A stretch of DNA of 38,521 nt from Bryobacterales bacterium (GTDB lineage: Bacteria > Acidobacteriota > Terriglobia > Bryobacterales > Bryobacteraceae): the NCBI GenBank assembly GCA_027452065.1, contig DAIDHC010000100.1:1-38521 (forward strand), in the 5' to 3' direction. Under the pieces are notes generated by a model that was not told the origin of the DNA, did no database searches, and saw only the letters and a program-made list of their open reading frames with translations. Both the position numbers and the translations under genes were made by a program. Shown here in pieces: positions 25,965-35,400 of this stretch (positions are counted from its first letter, which is position 1; every line of letters begins with the position of its first letter).

Positions 25965-27473
25965 TTAGCGGTCGGCGGCGCGAGGGGAGGCCCGGGCGGC
26001 GCGCTCGAAGGCCCACTGGCGGATGTGGTTGATCTGCTCTTTCATGGTGCGGGAGAGAGGCACGATACTGACGGCCATGGTGACCAGGTCCTGCTCGGCA
26101 AGTTCGCGGTCCTCGATGCGGGCTTTGGTGATGGCCGAGACGACGCACTGCTCGATCTCGGCACCGGCCCAGCCGTTGGTGAAGCCGGAGAGCTGTTTGA
26201 GGTCGAAGGCCGAGCTGTCGACGCCGCGGCGGTCGAGGTGGATTTTGAAGATCTCGACGCGCTCGTCGTCGAGGGGCAGGTCGACGAAGAAGACCTCGTC
26301 GAAGCGGCCTTTGCGGATCATCTCGGCCGGCAGAAGGTCGATGCGGTTGGCGGTGGCGGCGACGAAGAGGCCGCGGGTTTTCTCCTGCATCCAGGTGAGA
26401 AAGAAAGCGAAGATACGGCCCTGCTCGCCGCCGGAATCGGTGGACGTGATCCCCATCTCGATTTCGTCGAACCACAGCACGGCCGGAGCCATGTCCTCGA
26501 GCATGCGGCAGGCCTCGACGAAGGCGCCCTCGGGCTTGCCGTGGCGTCCGGAGAAGATCTCGATCATGTCGACGCGGTAGAGGGGCAGCTCGAACTGCGA
26601 GGCGATGGCTTTGACGGCGAGGCTCTTACCGCAGCCGGGAATGCCCATGAGGAGAACGCCCTTGGGGACGATTTCGGCGCTGACGCTGTCGCGAAGCTGG
26701 AAGAGCTTGCGGCGTTCGATGAGCCATTTTTTCAGGCCTTCCAGGCCGCCGATTTCGCCTAGGGTCTTGCTGTCGGAGATGAATTCGATGACGCCGCTGC
26801 GGTTGACCAGGAATCGCTTTTCCTCGAGCAGGAAGGGAATCCAATCCGGCCCCATGGCGCGGCCGGAGGCCAGAGCGCGGCGCAGGGCGTAGCGGGCTTC
26901 ATCGAGGGTCAAGCCCTGAAGCGCGCGCGCCAGCAGATACAACGTTTCCTGGCCGAGAGCGCCGGCCGCGGCGGGCGAGGCGGATTGGTTGAGTTCGTCG
27001 CGAAGGAAGCCGGCCAGTTCGACGACGTCCGGCGGACGAAGCTCGACAAAGATGACGCTCCGCTCGACCTCGTCGGGAATGGAACGCACCGGGCTGGTGA
27101 TGACGACGAACTTGCGCCGGTCGTGGCAGCTCGCATAAAGGTCGCGCAGGCGGCGCCGGACTTCGGCCGATTCGCGCAGGGGCTCGTGAAAATCCTTGAG
27201 ATGGAAGATGCCGGGCTGGCCGCAGGCGGAGACGAATTCGAGAGCTTCGAGCGCCGAGCGCGTTCCGGGCACGGTTTCGCCGTCGCCGTTGCGGAATCCC
27301 TCGGTCAGGCTCCAGGTCCAGACCGGGGAGGGCTGGTCCGGGAAAAGCCGGCGGGCGGCTTCGGATAGGAGACGGGCGGCGCGCAACTCCTCGGAGGTGC
27401 GGACATAGGTGAGCGGGCGGCCGGATTCGAACACCCCGCGCAGCATGGCCGCGGCGCGGCTTTCGGAAGGCAC
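25965..27473 (-). CDS. Ycf46-type AAA ATPase
   Basis: 502 residues. The N-terminal half (~10-200) is the Ycf46-specific domain with PLTYVRTSEELRAARLL and FVVITSPVRSIPDEVERSVIFVEL. The C-terminal half is an AAA module: Walker A GIPGCGKS at 277-284, Walker B VLWFDEI at 332-338, sensor-1 asparagine in AATANRIDLLP, the arginine finger in MIRKGRFDEVFFVDLP, and sensor-2 GWAGAEIEQCV. No protease domain or membrane helix is present, so it is not FtsH. Ycf46 homologues in cyanobacteria have been tied to CO2 and photosynthesis regulation, but a role in this organism is unknown. The start is a GTG at 27473; the ATG at 27446 (MLRGVFESG) fits the family N-terminus equally well, and neither has a good ribosome-binding site. 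Confidence 0.85.
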   Translation of the reverse strand: MPSESRAAAMLRGVFESGRPLTYVRTSEELRAARLLSEAARRLFPDQPSPVWTWSLTEGFRNGDGETVPGTRSALEALEFVSACGQPGIFHLKDFHEPLRESAEVRRRLRDLYASCHDRRKFVVITSPVRSIPDEVERSVIFVELRPPDVVELAGFLRDELNQSASPAAAGALGQETLYLLARALQGLTLDEARYALRRALASGRAMGPDWIPFLLEEKRFLVNRSGVIEFISDSKTLGEIGGLEGLKKWLIERRKLFQLRDSVSAEIVPKGVLLMGIPGCGKSLAVKAIASQFELPLYRVDMIEIFSGRHGKPEGAFVEACRMLEDMAPAVLWFDEIEMGITSTDSGGEQGRIFAFFLTWMQEKTRGLFVAATANRIDLLPAEMIRKGRFDEVFFVDLPLDDERVEIFKIHLDRRGVDSSAFDLKQLSGFTNGWAGAEIEQCVVSAITKARIEDRELAEQDLVTMAVSIVPLSRTMKEQINHIRQWAFERAARASPRAADR

Positions 27474-27714
27474 GGCCGCGGGCGGCGGGACGCCGTCGTG
27501 GGCCGGGGGGCGTGCCGGGTTGAAATCCTGCGCCGGCGTGGAAGTCTCGGGGGCGATTTGGCTTACTCTCCCGTCTGGTGACTGTCCTCTTTATTATGGC
27601 CGAAGTCGCAAGGGCGCGGACTCCGGCCTTGATATAGCCCGTTGGGTTTAGAGGAAATAGGGCGATTGCTACGTGTTGAAGAGAAGAGAGCTTCTGGTGA
27701 GGGCGGCGCACTAG

Positions 27715-27987
27715 ATGGTGGGGACCGAGACTGCGGTGTGGCTTTATCTGGTTGCCTTTCAGCCACCTGGCGACTCGGCGGAGCAGGACACTGTGGCCGC
27801 CGCGCTCGCGGGCTTAGGCGGAGTACGCTTGCTGGGGCACGTCTGGCTGCTTCGGGGAAACCACACGGCGGGGACGCTGCTGGTGCTGCTGCGGATGCTG
27901 CTGCCGGAGGGGACGCCGGTGGTGGTGAGCGAGTTGGCCGAGGACAGGGCGGGGCAAAACGTCGATCCGGCGTGGATGGAGTGGTGA
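27715..27987 (+). CDS. Small Cas2-like (ferredoxin-fold) protein, no CRISPR nearby
   Basis: 90 residues. The pattern YLVAF (first strand), an amphipathic helix (TVAAALAGLGGVRLLG), a second strand HVWLLRG, a helix (TAGTLLVLLRMLL) and VVVSELAED resembles the Cas2/VapD-like families of small ferredoxin-fold proteins in which a strand YxVSYD is followed by ALxxLGAxRVLxSxWLL. In nuclease Cas2 the first strand ends in a catalytic aspartate; here that position is glutamine (AFQPP), so nuclease activity looks unlikely. The comparison is from memory and remote. No Cas1, other cas gene or repeat array exists in the window. The ATG at 27715 is 25 bp from a possible GAGGG; comEC follows 62 bp downstream on the same strand, so co-transcription is plausible. 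Identification as a real gene rests on its codon usage and this fold pattern. Confidence 0.6.
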   Translation: MVGTETAVWLYLVAFQPPGDSAEQDTVAAALAGLGGVRLLGHVWLLRGNHTAGTLLVLLRMLLPEGTPVVVSELAEDRAGQNVDPAWMEW

Positions 27988-28049
27988 GCCGGGGCGCGCC
28001 CGGAGTGCGAATTTTTGTTGTCGCGGGCCACTAAGTCCTTGGTTCGCCT

Positions 28050-30584
28050 GTGAAATTCCCGCTGCTCCCACCGCTGGCGGCTTACGCCCTCGGGGTGTTC
28101 CTCAGCCGGTACGCCGGCTGGAGCATACCGGAGACACTGGGCTGCGCGGGCCTCTTCCTCTTGCTGTCGGTGGCGGCACACCGTCTGGCCCGGCCGTTGG
28201 TGGCGCCGTGTTTGATGCTCGCGCTGGTGCCGGCGGGGACGCTGATGGCGCTGGTGCACCGGCCGGCGCCGGCGCCGAGGCTGGATGCCGGGCCGGAGGA
28301 GACGGTGCTGCTGGAGGGCTGCGTGGTGGAGGCGCCGGTGTTTTTCGAAGGGCGCACGCAGTTCACGCTGGAACTGGCGCCGAGGGCGCGGGCGCGGGTA
28401 TCGCTGGCAATGCAGCCCGGCGAGCGGCCGCCGGACCTGCATTATGGGCAGAGGGTCGAGATCGAGGCCAAGGCGCGCCCGCCGCGGAATTTCGCCAATC
28501 CGGGAAGCTTCGACTACGCCGGGTTCCTGGCCCGGCAGAACGTTTACTGGAACGCCGCCATGCGCAGCGGAACCACGCCGAAGATTCTCGAAGGCCGCTG
28601 CGGCTCGCCGGTTGTGGCGGCACTCAGCCGGATGAGGGAGGCGGGGCTCGGGCGGCTGGCGGAGCTTTACCCGGACGACGCGTTTGCGCGGGGCCTGTTC
28701 GCGGCGATTCTCTTCGGCGAGCGCCGGGAGCTGGACAAAGTCTGGCAGGACGACTTCCGCCGCGCCGGAACGTACCATGTGCTGGTGATCGCCGGGCTTC
28801 ACCTGGCGGCATTCACCGGATTTCTGCTGTTCCTGCTGCGGGTGTGTTTTGTGGGCGAGATTCCGGCGCTGGGAATTACGGCGGCCGCGGCGTGGTTTTA
28901 TGCGGCGGTCTCGGGGGGCAACACACCGGTACTGCGGGCCGCGGGAGGGTTCACGCTCTACCTGGCGGCCCGGTATTTCTCGCGCCGGCCGAGGCTGCTC
29001 AACCTGCTGGCCGGCGTTGCGCTCGTGTTTCTGATCGCCGATCCGGAGCAGTTGTTCGAGCCGGCGTTCCAGTTGTCGTTCCTGGCCGTAGCGTCGATCG
29101 GGGCGGTGGCCGCGCCGCTGCTCGAGGCAACGTCGGCTCCTTATTTGAACGGGCTCGGCTCGATCGGGGACCGGGGGCGGGACATGCGCCTGCCGCCGGA
29201 GGTAGCGCAGTTCCGGATTGAGATCCGTCTGCTGGCGGAGGCCATCGAGAGACCACCGGGGCTGGCGCGGGAGCGCTGCGAGCGGGCGCTGGCGATGCTG
29301 GTGCGGGCACCGCTGGCGGTGTGGGAGTTGGTGGTGGTTTCGGCGGCGATGCAGGTGGGGCTGGCGCTGCCGATGGCGCTGTATTTTCACCGCGTCTCGC
29401 TGAGCGGGCTCTCGGCGAACGTGATGGTAGTGCCGCTGATGGCGCTGGTGGTTCCATTCGGGCTGGGAGCGGTGCTGACGGGATGGCACGGGCTGGCGGT
29501 GGTGGCGGGAGGGCTGGTGACCGCGGCCGGGCGCATCAGCATCTGGCATGCCCGCGTTGGCCCGGACTGGAGAATTCCCGATCCGCCGCTGTGGCTGGCG
29601 CTGGCCTTCGTCGCCGCGCTGCTCGGCCTGGCGCTGGCGCTGGGCTGGGGCCGGCTGCGGCAGGTGAGGCTGGCGCGCGAAGCAGCGCTGGCGGCGGTGG
29701 TGGCGCTGTTCGGTCTTATCGTCTGGAGCCCGATGCGTCCGCGGGAGCAACGGGGGCTGCTCGAGCTGACGGTGATCGACGTCGGGCAGGGCGACAGTCT
29801 TCTTATTGTCTTTCCCGACGGCGGGACGATGCTGGTGGACGGCGGCGGGATCCCGTCGTTTCGCGGGCAGCCGAAATCGCGGCTGGACATCGGCGAGGAC
29901 GTGGTGGCGCCTTACCTGTGGCGGCGGTCGATCCGCTCGCTCGATGTGCTGGCGATGACGCATGCCCACGCCGACCACGCCGGCGGGCTGATCGCGTTGA
30001 TGGACGATTTTCACCCCGGCCAGTTCTGGGTGGGCGCGAACTCGGACAACCCGGAGTGGCGGGCGCTGCGGCAACATGCGGCGCGGCTCGGCATTCCGGT
30101 GGTGGCGCCACGCCAGGGGCGGCGATTCCGCTTCGGCGGGGCGGCGGTGGAAGTGCTGGCGCCGGAGGCCGACTACCAGCCGGGCGATGCGCCGCAGAAC
30201 AACGACTCGCTGGTGCTTCGAATCAGTTATGGCGAGCGGGCGTTCCTGCTCACCGGCGACGCGGAGAGCCCGGTGGAGTCGCGTCTGGTTCAGGACGGCG
30301 TGCCGCTGCGGGCCGATGTGTTGAAGGTCGGCCATCACGGGAGCCGGACATCGAGCACCGATCCGTTTCTGGACGCCGTGCGGCCGGAGTTCGCGCTCAT
30401 CTCCGACGGCAGGGACAACCCGTTCCACCACCCCCATCCGGCGGTTGTGGCCCGGCTGGCGTCGCGCCATGTGTCCACCTACCGGACCGACGTGGACGGG
30501 ATGGTGACGGTGCGCACGGACGGGCGGCGGCTGTGGGTGACCGACTACCGGGACGATCCCTCCCGGCAGTTATTGCCGCCCTGA
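28050..30584 (+). CDS. comEC: ComEC/Rec2 DNA-uptake channel
   Basis: 844 residues, GTG start. N-terminal membrane and OB-like part (GCVVEAPVFFEGRTQFTLEL, DUF4131 region, GFLARQNVYWNA), then the competence domain of several helices with VLVIAGLHLAAFTGFLLFLL (the family's ISGLH motif) and the Ala/Leu-rich helices to ~575, and a C-terminal metallo-beta-lactamase-like domain from LTVIDVGQGDSLLIVFPDGG with the THAHADH metal site (His638, His640, Asp642, His643) and LKVGHHGS. It brings single-stranded DNA across the inner membrane during natural transformation, and the C-terminal domain is thought to degrade the non-transported strand. ComEA and the pilus genes are not in the window. No ribosome-binding site was seen before the GTG, and the S41 protease starts 53 bp downstream. 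All three domains are full length. Confidence 0.93.
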   Translation: MKFPLLPPLAAYALGVFLSRYAGWSIPETLGCAGLFLLLSVAAHRLARPLVAPCLMLALVPAGTLMALVHRPAPAPRLDAGPEETVLLEGCVVEAPVFFEGRTQFTLELAPRARARVSLAMQPGERPPDLHYGQRVEIEAKARPPRNFANPGSFDYAGFLARQNVYWNAAMRSGTTPKILEGRCGSPVVAALSRMREAGLGRLAELYPDDAFARGLFAAILFGERRELDKVWQDDFRRAGTYHVLVIAGLHLAAFTGFLLFLLRVCFVGEIPALGITAAAAWFYAAVSGGNTPVLRAAGGFTLYLAARYFSRRPRLLNLLAGVALVFLIADPEQLFEPAFQLSFLAVASIGAVAAPLLEATSAPYLNGLGSIGDRGRDMRLPPEVAQFRIEIRLLAEAIERPPGLARERCERALAMLVRAPLAVWELVVVSAAMQVGLALPMALYFHRVSLSGLSANVMVVPLMALVVPFGLGAVLTGWHGLAVVAGGLVTAAGRISIWHARVGPDWRIPDPPLWLALAFVAALLGLALALGWGRLRQVRLAREAALAAVVALFGLIVWSPMRPREQRGLLELTVIDVGQGDSLLIVFPDGGTMLVDGGGIPSFRGQPKSRLDIGEDVVAPYLWRRSIRSLDVLAMTHAHADHAGGLIALMDDFHPGQFWVGANSDNPEWRALRQHAARLGIPVVAPRQGRRFRFGGAAVEVLAPEADYQPGDAPQNNDSLVLRISYGERAFLLTGDAESPVESRLVQDGVPLRADVLKVGHHGSRTSSTDPFLDAVRPEFALISDGRDNPFHHPHPAVVARLASRHVSTYRTDVDGMVTVRTDGRRLWVTDYRDDPSRQLLPP

Positions 30585-30636
30585 AGAGGCGCGGGCGAAA
30601 CTCCTGTTACGATAGAGATACCGAGGTACTCGCGCC

Positions 30637-32211
30637 ATGCGCTCTTTTATCCGCCGGACCGCCGCCCTCGCCCTCGCGTTCGGCCTTCTTCCGCTGTCTT
30701 TCGCCGCCGGGGAGTCCTCACGCGACGACGTGGCGGCCTCGCTCCGGCAATTCACCCAGGTCTTCCGGCTCGTGGAGAGCAACTTCGCCACCCGAGTCAA
30801 CCCTGACGACGCGATCTATGATGGCGCGATACCGTCGATGCTGCGCACGCTCGACCCGCACTCGAACTTTCTCGACCCGAAGGCCTACCAGCGATTGCAG
30901 GAAGACCAGTCGGGCCACTATTTCGGCGTGGGCATGATGGTAGGAGAGCCCGAGGGCAAGGCGATCGTGATCTATCCGTTCGCCGGTTCGCCCGCCTATC
31001 GGGCCGGCCTGCGCCCGGGCGACGAAATCCTGCAGGTGGACGATAAGTCCACGGCCAAGCTGGACGTCGAGGGCGTGTCGTCGATATTAAAAGGACCGCG
31101 CGGGACGCCGGTGTCGGTGGAGGTGAAGCGGTGGGGCGTACCGGCACCGATTGGCGTTCATATGGTACGGGCGGAGGTGCCGCGGGACAGCATCAACTAC
31201 GCCTTCTGGCTGAAGCCGGGGCTCGCGTTCATCAAGATCGATTCGTTCAACGAGAACACCGGGCACGAACTCGAGCAGGCCATGAACCGGCTGGGTGAGA
31301 ATTCGATTCGCGGGCTGGTCCTGGACCTGCGGGGGAATCCGGGCGGCATTCTGCAGGAGGCCGTAGCCGTGTCCGACCACTTCCTGAAGAAAGGCCAGGC
31401 CATTGTGTCGCATCACGGCCGGTCTTCGGCGGAGGTGAAGTTCGTGGCGCGGCACGGCGAGCAGGGACAGCAGTATCCGATCGTCGTGCTGGTGGACCGG
31501 GGCACGGCTTCGGCGGCCGAGATCGTTTCCGGCGCGCTGCAGGATCACGATCGGGCCTGGATCCTGGGCGAAAAGACATTCGGCAAGGGGTTGGTGCAGG
31601 CTCCCTACCCGCTCAGCGGGGACACGGCGCTGCTGCTGACGATTGCACATTACTACACGCCGAGCGGGCGGCTGATCCAGCGCGACTACAGCCACCAGTC
31701 GTTCTACGACTACTATATGCGGGGTCCGGGCAAGGACAACCTGAAGGACACGCGCAAGACCGACAGCGGGCGGACGGTGTTCGGCGGCGACGGGATCACG
31801 CCGGACGAAAAGTACACGCCGCCGATGTTGACGCTGCTCGAAGCGCAACTCATGCGGGACATGACGTATTTTTATTTCGTCGCGCAGTACTTTGGGCCGC
31901 GGGAAGCGAAGCTGGACAGGACGTGGCAGCCCGGCGAAGCGCTCTACAACTCGTTCCTCGATTTCGCGCGCAAGCGGGGCGTGCAGTTTGACGCGGCCGA
32001 GGCTGCCTCCGACGCGCCGTTCATTCGCGAGCGGCTGCGGGAGGAGATGTGGGTCACCGCGTTCAGCAAAGAGGACGCCGACCAGTTGACGCTTGAAAAC
32101 GATCCCGAAGTGACGCAGGCGCTGATCTCGCTGCCGGCCTCGCAGGCGCTGCTGGCGCATGCCAGCGCGGTGGCGCAGCGGCAGCGGGGAGTGGTCGACG
32201 AGGACCGTTGA
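30637..32211 (+). CDS. ctpA: S41 family C-terminal processing protease (CtpA/Prc-like)
   Basis: 524 residues, exported: signal peptide ~1-24 (ALALAFGLLPLSFAAG). An N-terminal segment (DPHSNFLDPKAYQRL) precedes a PDZ domain at ~90-170 (GVGMMVGEPEGKAIVIYPFAGSPAYRAGLRPGDEIL in parts), then the S41 core with LRGNPGGIL, Ser292 in GTASAAEI and Lys317 in EKTFGKG as the catalytic dyad. Tail-specific proteases of this type cut C-termini of periplasmic proteins. GAGGT (30623-30627) 9 nt before the ATG supports the start. A C-terminal extension of ~180 residues follows the core and is not recognised. It lies downstream of comEC on the same strand and is probably read separately or in the same transcript; no terminator was seen between them. 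Confidence 0.92.
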   Translation: MRSFIRRTAALALAFGLLPLSFAAGESSRDDVAASLRQFTQVFRLVESNFATRVNPDDAIYDGAIPSMLRTLDPHSNFLDPKAYQRLQEDQSGHYFGVGMMVGEPEGKAIVIYPFAGSPAYRAGLRPGDEILQVDDKSTAKLDVEGVSSILKGPRGTPVSVEVKRWGVPAPIGVHMVRAEVPRDSINYAFWLKPGLAFIKIDSFNENTGHELEQAMNRLGENSIRGLVLDLRGNPGGILQEAVAVSDHFLKKGQAIVSHHGRSSAEVKFVARHGEQGQQYPIVVLVDRGTASAAEIVSGALQDHDRAWILGEKTFGKGLVQAPYPLSGDTALLLTIAHYYTPSGRLIQRDYSHQSFYDYYMRGPGKDNLKDTRKTDSGRTVFGGDGITPDEKYTPPMLTLLEAQLMRDMTYFYFVAQYFGPREAKLDRTWQPGEALYNSFLDFARKRGVQFDAAEAASDAPFIRERLREEMWVTAFSKEDADQLTLENDPEVTQALISLPASQALLAHASAVAQRQRGVVDEDR

Positions 32212-32251
32212 ACGCGCCGGGCCGGGGGCGGAATCGGGCGCGGGTTCGGGT

Positions 32252-32280
32252 TTGTGTTCGACTCACCGGAGTTGTATGCT
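32252..32280 (+). promoter_or_regulatory. Weak putative promoter before the double kinase gene
   Basis: TTGTGT (32252-32257), 17 bp, TATGCT (32275-32280). Both hexamers match the consensus only partly. It lies in the 202-bp gap between the protease and the kinase; nothing else was found in that gap. Confidence 0.3.
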
Positions 32281-32413
32281 GAGAGCCTGCGGTGGCGGAT
32301 CGGCGGGCGGGTCAATTCCGATCGGGCGCGCGAGAGCGCCTCATGCCGCGTAGCGGGGACTTCCGGCACTTGCGCGTTGGACGTGATTTGCCGGTGCAAC
32401 CCGGACCAAATTG

Positions 32414-35400
32414 ATGACCGTTGAATGTCCAGCGTGCCGGGCGCAGAACCCATCCAGCGCCTCAGTCTGCCAGCAATGCAATCGTCCCATAGATGTCGCG
32501 GCGAAGCCCGCCGGCGCGCCTGAGGCGGCCAACGGCGCGCCGCGCCGTCCGGAGGCGCCCAAGACCAGGCCCGCGCGGGCGCCGCTGCCGGCCGGCACGG
32601 TGCTGGCCGGCCGCTACGAGATTCAGAAGACGCTGGGCGAGGGCGGCATGGGCGCCGTCTATCAGGCGCTGGACCGCGAGTTGGACCGGGTGGTGGCCGT
32701 GAAAGTGGTGCGGCCGGAACTGGCGGGGCATCGCGAAGTGCTGCACCGGTTCAAGCAGGAGCTGATCCTGGCGCGGCAGATCACCCATCGGAACATCATC
32801 CGGATCTTCGATCTGGGCGCCGACAACGGCCGGCCGTTCATCACCATGGAGTTCGTCGAGGGCACGAACCTGCGGGCGATGCTGGCCGAGAGAGGCAAGT
32901 TTTCCCCGGCCGAGGCCACGGCCATCATCCACCAGGTGATGGAGGGGCTCGAGGCGGCTCACGCCGAGGGCGTGATTCACCGCGACCTGAAGCCGCAAAA
33001 TATAATTGTCGACCCGCACGGGCGCGTGTGCCTGATGGACTTCGGCATCGCGCGGTCGATGGAAGTGGACGGCATGACGCGCACCGGAGTGCTGGTGGGC
33101 ACGCCCGACTACATGTCGCCCGAGCAGGCGATGGGAGAGAAGCTCGACACCCGGTCCGATCTGTTCTCGGCCGGCGTGCTGTTCTACGAACTGCTGACCG
33201 GCGTGCAGCCCTACCACGAGAAGACGATGATGGCCACGCTGGTGAAGCGCACGACGGAGAAGGCCATACCGCCGCGCAAGCTGGATGCCGGCATCCCGCA
33301 GCACGTGAGCGAGATCGTCTCACGCTGCCTGGAGATCGACCGGAATTTGCGCTACCAGACGGCGGGGGAGATCATACGGGATCTCGACCAGGCGAAGGCC
33401 AGCCCGCCGGCCGCCGCGCCGTCCGTCGATACGGCCGGCGCGCTTGAGCCCGGCTCGCGGCTCGGGTCGCGCTACGTCATCGAAGCGCTGTTGGGCGAAG
33501 GCGGCATGGGTAAAGTGTACCGGGCTCAGGACACGGAACTCGGGCGGACGGTGGCTCTGAAAATGGTCCGCGCCGATCTCACCGCGAATCCGGCGGCGAT
33601 GGAGCTGCTCAAGCAGGAGATTCTGCTGGCCAGCCGGATCACGCACAAAAACATTCTGCGCATTTATGATCTGGGCGAAGCCGGTGGCGTCAAGTTCATT
33701 TCGATGGCGTTCGTGGACGGGCAGGACCTGTTCCGGCTGATCGAGCGCACCGGCCCGCTGGAGCTGAGCCGGGCGCTGGCAATTGCGCGGCAGATCTGCC
33801 TGGCGCTCGACGCAGCGCACGCCGAGGGCATCGTCCATTTGGATTTGAAGCCCCAGAACGTTCTGCTGGGAGCGGGCGAAGAGGTTTACGTCTCCGATTT
33901 CGGGCTGGCCCGGCCGCTGGAAGCCGGCGCGGCGGGCGCCGAATCCGGGGAGATCACCGGGACGCCGCGCTACATGTCGCCCGAGCAGATTGAATCGCAG
34001 CCGGTGGACCACCGCAGCGACCTGTATTCGTTCGGGCTGATCCTGTACGAAATGCTGACCGGCGACGTTCCTTTCGCCAGCGAGACGGTGATGCAGGCGC
34101 TTTACCAGCGCGTCACGCGTCCACCGAAAAATCCCAAGCTGCTGCGGCCCGACCTGCCGGAACATTACGTGCGCATTTTGTTCCGGTGTCTGGAGAAGAA
34201 CCCGGCGGCGCGCTACCAGAGCGCGCGGGAGCTGCTGGCCGATCTGGACGCCGCTCCCGCCGAGCGGAAGGTGGTGACGATCACCGTTGGGTCGTGGCGG
34301 CGGCCCGCGGCGGCGGTGGCTGTGGTGGCGGCGCTGGCAGCCGGGGCGGTGTTTGCGGTGCCCGGCGCCCGGGAAGCGATCTTCGGCGGGCATAAGTCCG
34401 GGCCCGCCGCGGCTCCGGCGCCGGCGGTGAAATATCTGGCCGTGCTTCCGTTCCGCATGTTGGGCTCGCAGGAGCAGCTCGCCTATGCCGCCGACGGCGT
34501 CACCGACTCGCTCACCGCGAAGCTGATGAACCTGAAAGACGTGCACGTGGTCTCCCCGGCCGCGGCCGCGAAGGTGGACCAGAAGGCCTCGCTCGACCGG
34601 ATCGCTCATTCGCTGGGCGCCCGCTACGTGGTGAGCGGCGCGGTGCAGGGCGGCGCCGGCAAGCTGGCCATCGTCGCCAGCCTGGACGACGGCACAACGG
34701 GGCGGCGGGTGTGGACGCGGGAGTTCAGTGGCGTGCCCGACGACCTGCTGACCCTGCAGGACCAGATCTACAGCGAGATCCTGGGCGCGCTAGAGCTCAA
34801 GCCGGGCAACGACGAGCTGGCCCGCGGCGCCACCCGGCTCACCGAGAACATCGGCGCCTATGAACTCTATCTGAAAGGCCGCGCTCTGCTGCGCGGCAAT
34901 CGCGATGAGAAGAACGTGAAGGCCGCGCTGGGCAGCTTTGAAGACGCGACGAAGCAGGACGCCCGGTTCGCCCTGGCCTACACCGGCGTCGCCGACGCCA
35001 GCCTTTATCTGTACAACCTGACCAAGGACGGCGCCTGGGCCGGGCGCTCGCTCGGGGCCGCGCGCCGCGCCGAGGATCTCAACGCCAACCTCCCCGAAGT
35101 GCACTACTCGCTTGGCGCCATTTACGCCGCCACGGGCCGGAGCGGCCAGGCGGTGGCGGAGCTCAAGCGGGCGATCGATCTGTCCCCCAACTCCGACGAA
35201 GGCTGGCGCCGGCTGGGCCGGGCGCTGCTCGATATGGGGGACCGGGACGGCGGTCTGAACGCGTTCCGCAAAGCGGCCGACGTGAATCCTTATTACTGGG
35301 CCAATTACAACGCGCTCGGCTCGGCGTATTTCCAGGTGGGGGAAAACGCAGGCGCGATGAAGGCGTTTCAGAAGGTGACCGAGCTCGAGCCCAAGCGCGC

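Noticed and set aside
26899..27711. 270-codon minus-strand frame overlapping the AAA ATPase start
   Set aside because: Arginine/proline-rich shadow frame without family features.
30564..30578. Hairpin CGGCA-GTTAT-TGCCG near the comEC stop
   Set aside because: Short stem inside the coding region with no T run; not a credible terminator.
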